Positions 59,092-64,000 of a DNA stretch of 64,000 nucleotides are shown piece by piece. The notes beneath the pieces were generated by a model that was not told where the DNA came from, searched no databases, and worked only from the letters and a program-made list of their open reading frames with translations. The translations under genes were made by a program, and so were the position numbers. The stretch's first letter is position 1. Each line of letters opens with the position of its first letter. The DNA lies in assembly GCF_004101245.1 (NCBI RefSeq), contig NZ_SCIN01000002.1, positions 930,001 to 994,000 of the forward strand, read 5' to 3'. The DNA comes from Sphingomonas sp. UV9. GTDB lineage: Bacteria > Pseudomonadota > Alphaproteobacteria > Sphingomonadales > Sphingomonadaceae.

Positions 59092-60387
59092 TCACGCAGC
59101 GGTGTTCGCGCTTTCCTTCGTCTCCGGCATCGCGATGACGTAGAGCGCCAGTCCAACACCCGCGATCGTCGCGAGCGTCAGAAAGCTTGTCGTGTAGCCC
59201 GACCAGACGATGATCGCCCCGGCCAGCGTCGCCGACAGCGCGGCGCCGAGACCCTGCGCGCTGGCTACCGCACCCTGGCTGACGTTGAACCGTCCCGTGC
59301 CCTTGGTCAGATCGGCGATCACCACCGGGAACAGCGCGCCGAAAATGCCCGCGCCCACGCCGTCGAGCGCCTGCACGCCGACCAGCCACCACGGATTGTC
59401 CGACACCGTATACAGCGCGCCGCGCGCCGCGAGGAACCCGAACGCGACCAGGAACAGGGGTTTGGTGCCCCATTTCTCGGTATTGCGGCCGACGACGATC
59501 GCGACCGGTACCATCACCAGTTGCGCGGCGACGATGCAGGCCGCGGTGAGCGAGGTCGCCTGATCCTTGCCGACGGTCCGCGACAGCAACTGGCTGACCG
59601 ACGTCAGCATCGCCGCATTGGCGAGGTGGAACAGGAAAGCGGTGACCGCGAAGATCATCAGCGGCCTGTTCTCGATCAGCGTCTTCCAGCCGCTCGGTTC
59701 CTCGCAGCCGTCCTCGGGTTCGCAATCGAGGCCGCGCGCGACCGCGTTGTCGATGTCGCTATTGTCGATCCGCGACGCCGTCACGATGCTGGCGACGGTG
59801 AGCGCGCCCATGAGCCAGAACACGACGACCGGCCCGAACTTCCACGCGAGCACGCCCGCCAGCGCCGCCGATACCGCGTTGCCGGCGTGATTGAACGCCT
59901 CGTTGCGGCCAACCCGCTTGGCGAACAGCTTGGGGCCGACCAGGCCGAGCGTGATCGCCGAGATCGCCGGGGCGAACACCGCGCCCGCGATCGCCGCGAT
60001 CGACTGGGTGACGGCGACCGCGGTGAAGCCGGTGACGATCGGCAGCGAGATGCTGCTGAGCGTGACCAGCAGCGCGGCGATCATCACGATCCGCGGCTTA
60101 TTCTTGCCGCGATCGATCAGGCCGCCGGCGGGCGTCTGCGATATCAGCCCGACGATCCCGGCGATCGTCAGGATCATGCCGACCGTCGCCTCGTTCCAGC
60201 CGTGCGCCGGACCGCGCACGGCCAGGAGATAGATCGCCAGATACGGCCCCAGGCCATCGCGCACGTCGGCGAGGAAGAAGTTCAGTGCGTCGAGCGTCGT
60301 GTTCGGCGCGGCCTTGCCGCCGACGGTCTCGGCGCCCCCGTTGCCGCTGGCGTCTTCGGCGAAACCGTCACCCGTCGTACTGGCCAT
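59092..60387 (-). CDS. MFS transporter, 431 aa
   Basis: Twelve membrane spans with the MFS loop 'AGGLIDRGKNKPRIVMIAAL' and 'GRNEAFNHAGNAVSAALAGV'. The cytosolic central loop is 'LDCEPEDGCEEPSGWKTLIE'. Start 60387 has AGGGA upstream; the ATG at 60447 would add 20 residues. Substrate unknown. Confidence 0.9.
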   Translation of the reverse strand: MASTTGDGFAEDASGNGGAETVGGKAAPNTTLDALNFFLADVRDGLGPYLAIYLLAVRGPAHGWNEATVGMILTIAGIVGLISQTPAGGLIDRGKNKPRIVMIAALLVTLSSISLPIVTGFTAVAVTQSIAAIAGAVFAPAISAITLGLVGPKLFAKRVGRNEAFNHAGNAVSAALAGVLAWKFGPVVVFWLMGALTVASIVTASRIDNSDIDNAVARGLDCEPEDGCEEPSGWKTLIENRPLMIFAVTAFLFHLANAAMLTSVSQLLSRTVGKDQATSLTAACIVAAQLVMVPVAIVVGRNTEKWGTKPLFLVAFGFLAARGALYTVSDNPWWLVGVQALDGVGAGIFGALFPVVIADLTKGTGRFNVSQGAVASAQGLGAALSATLAGAIIVWSGYTTSFLTLATIAGVGLALYVIAMPETKESANTAA

Positions 60388-60592
60388 GGCAATTCCCTGA
60401 GAGTCGGCGTCGCTGAACCCGGCGCGGTCGGGAAACCCGTCGGCCATCGGATCGCTAAAGCTATCGCCCGAAGGAAAGTTTCCGTGGACAATAAATATAG
60501 TTCGATCCGCTATTTCCCAGTGAAGTCAAAAGCTAAACTGAAACTGAACCGCGCGGTTAAGCGTGGAATCGTGAATAAAATGTCACGGAACG

Positions 60593-60826
60593 ATGATCAC
60601 CCAGCCACGCTATGGAGCGACGCTCGACCGGGAGGCGTACGAAGACTTTGGGGCTAGTATAATGGCAGGATGCCTGACCTGGATTCACTTCGGCGATCTT
60701 CACGTCGACGAGGCTGATGGGTATGAAGGACTGTCGCGCTTTCGCGCGCTGGCCGTGGTCGCGCAGGCTCGGATGATTGCTGGAATGACGAGAATGGCCC
60801 GGCGGCTCCGGATGTCGGAAGCGTGA
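60593..60826 (+). pseudogene. metallophosphoesterase N-terminal remnant
   Basis: 'CLTWIHFGDLHVDEADGYEG' has the D-x-H start of a calcineurin-like phosphoesterase, but the frame ends after 77 residues without the remaining motifs (GNHD, GH). The next gene (ArsB-like) starts inside its stop. It looks like the truncated start of a lost gene, or a fusion of a fragment with foreign sequence. Confidence 0.6.
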
Positions 60827-62076
60827 CCGCGCAGACCTATGCGATCTGGGCGATCTGTTTCATCGCCACCTTCGGGGTGATCGCGCGCCCGTTCAAGCTA
60901 CCCGAGGCCGTATGGGCGGTTGTCGGCGCAGCAGTGCTGCTCGTCTTCGGGCTCTTGTCCCCCGGTGCCGCGTGGCGTGCGGTGCTCAAGGGTGGCGACG
61001 TCTATCTTTTCCTGGTCGGCATGATGCTGCTGTCCGAAGTCGCCCGCAACGCGGGGCTGTTCGACTGGGTCGCCGCGCACGCCGTCAGGCTTGCGAAGGG
61101 ATCGACCAGCCGGCTTTTCGCGCTCGTCTTCGGGGTCGGGATCGTCGTGACTACCTTTCTGTCGAACGACGCGACGGCGGTGGTGCTGACTCCTGCGGTG
61201 TATGCCGCGGCGAAGCGGGCGAAGGCGGATCCGCTACCGATGCTGTTCGCGTGTGCGTTGATCGCCAACGCCGCGAGCTTCGTGCTGCCGATCTCCAATC
61301 CCGCGAACCTCGTGCTGTACGGCGGCGAGATGCCGTCGCTGGGCGTATGGATGGCCTCGTTCGCGCTGCCGTCGCTGCTGTCGATCGGCGTGACGTTCCT
61401 GGTCCTGCGCTGGGTCGAACGCGAGCGCCTCGCTGGCAATTGCGAGACCGTCGTCGAGACCGATATGCTGCCCCGGGGCGGCAAGATCGCGCTCGGCGGC
61501 ATCATCGCAACCGCGGTGCTGCTGATCGCGGCGTCGGCACAGGGCCATGATCTCGGCCTGCCTACCTGTCTCGCCGGCATCGCGACGCTGGCCGCGATCT
61601 GCATCGGCGGTCGCAAGTCGCCGCTGTCGACGCTCGGCTCGGTCTCCTGGGCGGTGCTGCCGCTGGTCGCCGGGCTGTTCGTGCTGGTCGAGGCGCTGGC
61701 CAGCACCGGCGTGATCGCGATGCTGGCGCGCTGGCTGGCGGCGGGGGCGTCACGGTCGCCGTCGATCACCGCTGGTGTGGCCGGCACGATCCTGGCGTTC
61801 GGATCGAACCTGATGAACAACCTGCCGGCCGGTCTGATCGCCAGCACCACGCTCCAGCAGGCGCACGTCCCGCAGATCGTAACGGACGGCTTGCTGATCG
61901 GCGTGGATCTCGGCCCGAACCTGTCGATCACCGGTTCGCTCGCCACCATCCTGTGGCTCACCGCGATCCGTCGTGAGGGCGAGGACGTCGGTTTCTGGCG
62001 CTTCCTGAAGGTCGGCGCAGTAGTCATGCCACCCGCGCTGTTCGCGGCCCTCGGCGCGCGACTGCTTCTGAGGTGA
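60823..62076 (+). CDS. ArsB/NhaD-type (SLC13-like) anion transporter, 417 aa
   Basis: About 11 membrane helices. 'TTFLSNDATAVVLTPAVYAA' and 'FGSNLMNNLPAGLIASTTLQ' are the two N/D-P loops of the ion-transporter superfamily. The GTG at 60823 overlaps the preceding stop. Annotated usually as arsenic transporter; no ars regulator is near, so arsenite specificity is unproven. Confidence 0.85.
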   Translation: MTAQTYAIWAICFIATFGVIARPFKLPEAVWAVVGAAVLLVFGLLSPGAAWRAVLKGGDVYLFLVGMMLLSEVARNAGLFDWVAAHAVRLAKGSTSRLFALVFGVGIVVTTFLSNDATAVVLTPAVYAAAKRAKADPLPMLFACALIANAASFVLPISNPANLVLYGGEMPSLGVWMASFALPSLLSIGVTFLVLRWVERERLAGNCETVVETDMLPRGGKIALGGIIATAVLLIAASAQGHDLGLPTCLAGIATLAAICIGGRKSPLSTLGSVSWAVLPLVAGLFVLVEALASTGVIAMLARWLAAGASRSPSITAGVAGTILAFGSNLMNNLPAGLIASTTLQQAHVPQIVTDGLLIGVDLGPNLSITGSLATILWLTAIRREGEDVGFWRFLKVGAVVMPPALFAALGARLLLR

Positions 62077-62388
62077 TGGATCGTTCGAACGCAGGTGCGT
62101 CAGTCACGGATCGCGACTGAAGATCGGAGGCCCGACCGGGCCTTGAGTAACGTGGACATTACAATAGTTTAGTCTGGATAACTTGGTCGGCAACGTCGAC
62201 GAATATCCCTCCTGTCCGGCGTACGATGGCTAACCGTTCTCCGTGGTTATCGACGACCGCTTTCGCCCGGTTGCAGACGTTCGCGGCTGGTTTGCAGGTT
62301 CCCAACTTCGGCCGCTCGTTTATCTCCGCGTTACGACCGCTTTTGGCGCCTGACCCTGCGAACTCGAATGTCGCGATCGGGCGATCGT
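62077..62388. other. 312-base stretch without a clear gene
   Basis: Between the convergent ArsB-like and DnaJ-like genes. A plus-strand frame (62226-62555) has poor composition and overlaps the DnaJ gene. No terminator with a U tract was spotted. Confidence 0.4.
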
Positions 62389-62925
62389 TTAGGAAGCTGG
62401 CTGTCCAAGTCCGAGTTTTGTGCCTGATGAGCTGCGGACGGCTTTTGCAGGAGGCTCAGGCACGGGATGAGCGGCGACGCTACGTCGAACCGGAGATACC
62501 AATCCGGATTCCTCGTAATACAGAACGAGAATTGTCGCGATCGGTGCGGCGGTGAGGATCAGCAGGAAAAGGCCCATCAGCCATTCGTTGGTCTCTAGCG
62601 GCTGCGAGAAGCTACCGCTGGGCTGTATTGACGGGGTAGGTCGCATCGGGCGCCTGCCGGCTTTCCTTGGGTGAAACGGGCGGTCCGCAGTCGCTCGGTG
62701 GGCAGACGGTCTGATCTGCGAGCGATCATAGGCGGCGCGTGCTTCCTTCTTTCCCAAAACGGCATACGCCTCGTTGATCTCTTTCGCACGAGCAGAAACA
62801 TCCACACCATGATTGGCATCGGGGTGATATTGACGGAGCAGCGCTTTCCACGCGGCGTGGATAGTGTCGCGACTTGCCGTCGAGGGCACCCCTAGAACAG
62901 AATAATAGTCGGGTGAGAGCGCCAT
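62389..62925 (-). CDS. DnaJ-like membrane protein, 178 aa
   Basis: The N-terminal J domain reads 'DYYSVLGVPSTASRDTIHAA' with an intact HPD ('RQYHPDANHGVDV'). A Pro/Arg-rich linker and one membrane helix (WLMGLFLLILTAAPIATILV) follow. It probably recruits DnaK to the membrane. Confidence 0.88.
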   Translation of the reverse strand: MALSPDYYSVLGVPSTASRDTIHAAWKALLRQYHPDANHGVDVSARAKEINEAYAVLGKKEARAAYDRSQIRPSAHRATADRPFHPRKAGRRPMRPTPSIQPSGSFSQPLETNEWLMGLFLLILTAAPIATILVLYYEESGLVSPVRRSVAAHPVPEPPAKAVRSSSGTKLGLGQPAS

Positions 62926-63171
62926 CCAGCCGTTACTTGCGGCTAAAACGCGAAAAAGGAAAGTCCGCCCGGCGCGTGTGCGTTTGGCTTCGTCCTGCGT
63001 GGCGGAACAGCCGCCCGGTCGGCTCGGAAAGAACAGTGGCCGGTTGGACCACTGGCCTCGCTAGTGCCTGATCTAGCTTGCCAAAATCGGTGCGATCGGG
63101 AACCATGGCCGCCGTTAGGAACGTCGGTCAGCAGGCAGGCTCCCGATGCCCGCCGAACGGGAAAAGACAGA

Positions 63172-63804
63172 ATGAGGATGCAGGGCATGTGCGGCGCTGA
63201 ACAACCCAATGACGGCGTGACGGCGGTTACGCGACGAACGGCGCTTGGTGGCTCGGTCGCGATCGCATCGGCCATGATGCTGGTGGACGCAGATCCGGCA
63301 GCGGCGGCGGGGGTCGCGGCGGCGCCGACCGGTCCGACGATCGACATCGTCCCCGTCGTCAACGGCCGCGCGACGCCGGTCTCGATCGATCCGCGCACCT
63401 CGCTGCTCGATATGCTGCGCGAGCGGCTCGCCCTGACCGGCGCCAAGAAAGGCTGCGACCATGGCCAGTGTGGCGCGTGCACGGTCCATCTCGACGGACA
63501 CCGCATCGCGTCGTGCCTGACGCTCGCCGTCAAGACCGACGGGCGTAAGGTGACGACGATCGAGGGGCTGGCCGATGGCGACCGGCTGCATCCGATGCAG
63601 CAGGCGTTCATCGATCACGACGCGCTGCAATGCGGATACTGCACGCCGGGGCAGATCATGGCTGCAGTCGCCTGCATCCGCGAAGGCAACGCCACCAGCC
63701 GCCCGGTGATCCGCGAATATATGAGCGGCAACATCTGCCGCTGCGGCGCCTATGTCGGGATCGTCGCGGCGATCGAGGCCGTCGCGGCACAGGGGCGCAG
63801 CTGA
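63172..63804 (+). CDS. (2Fe-2S) subunit of Tat-exported molybdenum hydroxylase (PaoA-like), 210 aa
   Basis: A Tat signal ('TRRTALGGSVAIASAMMLVD') is followed by a plant-type 2Fe-2S domain ('CDHGQCGACTVHLDG') and a second alpha-helical 2Fe-2S domain ('CGYCTPGQIMAAVACIREGN', 'SGNICRCGAYVGIVAAIEAV'). It is the small subunit of an aldehyde oxidoreductase (PaoABC type). The stop overlaps the next start. Confidence 0.92.
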   Translation: MRMQGMCGAEQPNDGVTAVTRRTALGGSVAIASAMMLVDADPAAAAGVAAAPTGPTIDIVPVVNGRATPVSIDPRTSLLDMLRERLALTGAKKGCDHGQCGACTVHLDGHRIASCLTLAVKTDGRKVTTIEGLADGDRLHPMQQAFIDHDALQCGYCTPGQIMAAVACIREGNATSRPVIREYMSGNICRCGAYVGIVAAIEAVAAQGRS

Positions 63805-64000
63805 TGCATCGGTTCAGCTATGTCCGCCCCGACAGCCCGAGCGCCGCGGTTGCGGCCTTTGCCGCAGCGGGCGCGGGCGCACGCTACATCGCCGGGGGCA
63901 CGTCGCTCTACGACCTGATGAAGCTCGATATCGAGCGGCCGCTGCACCTGATCGACGTCACCGCGATCCGCGGGCTCGACGCGATCGACACCGGCGGCGA
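63804..64000 (+). CDS. FAD-binding subunit (PaoB-like), start only
   Basis: The ATG at 63804 shares a base with the paoA-like stop (TGATG). The visible 65 residues read 'MHRFSYVRPDSPSAAVAAFA' and 'RYIAGGTSLYDLMKLDIERP', the FAD-PCMH start of the middle subunit. The rest and the Mo-cofactor subunit lie beyond the window. Confidence 0.88.
   Translation, partial: MHRFSYVRPDSPSAAVAAFAAAGAGARYIAGGTSLYDLMKLDIERPLHLIDVTAIRGLDAIDTGG

Overview
The window is GC-rich DNA from a sphingomonad-type alphaproteobacterium (Sphingomonas or a close relative). The evidence is the host gene set and order (radA, YkgJ/CvpA/Fe-S scaffold/CPA2 antiporter, aroK-aroB, xerC/D-accA, Flp pilins), alphaproteobacterial signals such as GTTC-N7-GTTC ahead of radA, and 'CCCCGCGAAGGCGGGG' interspersed palindromes. 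I inferred this from protein families and layout; no database was searched.

Positions 1 to about 37,612 are a P2-like (Myoviridae-type) prophage. It is integrated at the 3' end of a tRNA-Thr(TGT) gene (37612-37687, minus), next to its tyrosine integrase. Its left end lies outside the window. From left to right it holds: an early minus-strand operon of tightly overlapping genes (J-domain protein, ParB-like protein, second ParB-like protein, GapR-like DUF2312 protein, several tiny genes, CII-like and YdaS-like regulators); an immunity switch with repeated operators (6605-6676) and a divergent repressor; a plus-strand accessory island (7345-10037); the Ogr late activator; the tail operon V-W-FI-FII-E/E'-T-U-D; a receptor-binding operon J-I-H-spike; a long minus operon O-N-M-L-X-lysis-R-S; the plus-strand P and Q genes; a Dam methylase; and a replication-like gene plus integrase.

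The late genes appear to form one regulon. A 27-bp dyad, CTGTTGTC-N11-GACAACAG, occurs four times at operon boundaries. In three cases its centre lies exactly 59 bp from the first base of the first start codon (V, J, P). The phage encodes an Ogr-type zinc finger activator, so these are very probably its binding sites. The first genes lack a visible Shine-Dalgarno sequence, which would fit leaderless late mRNAs. The tail chaperone gene carries a T TTT TTG slippery site giving an E-E' fusion. The lysis cassette (holin, endolysin, nested spanins) includes an unexpected CarF/TMEM189-type lipid desaturase with all its histidine motifs.

From 37,719 to 64,000 the window is host chromosome: rarA; a PadR regulator with an inverted-repeat operator; a glycosyltransferase divergent from radA with an SOS-like box; an iron-sulfur scaffold, cation/proton antiporter and aro operon; xerC/D and accA; two Flp pilins; mutT; a stress-like cluster (CsbD, PAS-LuxR regulator, membrane protein) ending in a 14-bp tandem repeat; MFS and ArsB-like transporters; a metallophosphoesterase remnant; a DnaJ-like membrane protein; and the start of a Tat-exported molybdenum hydroxylase operon (PaoA/PaoB type).
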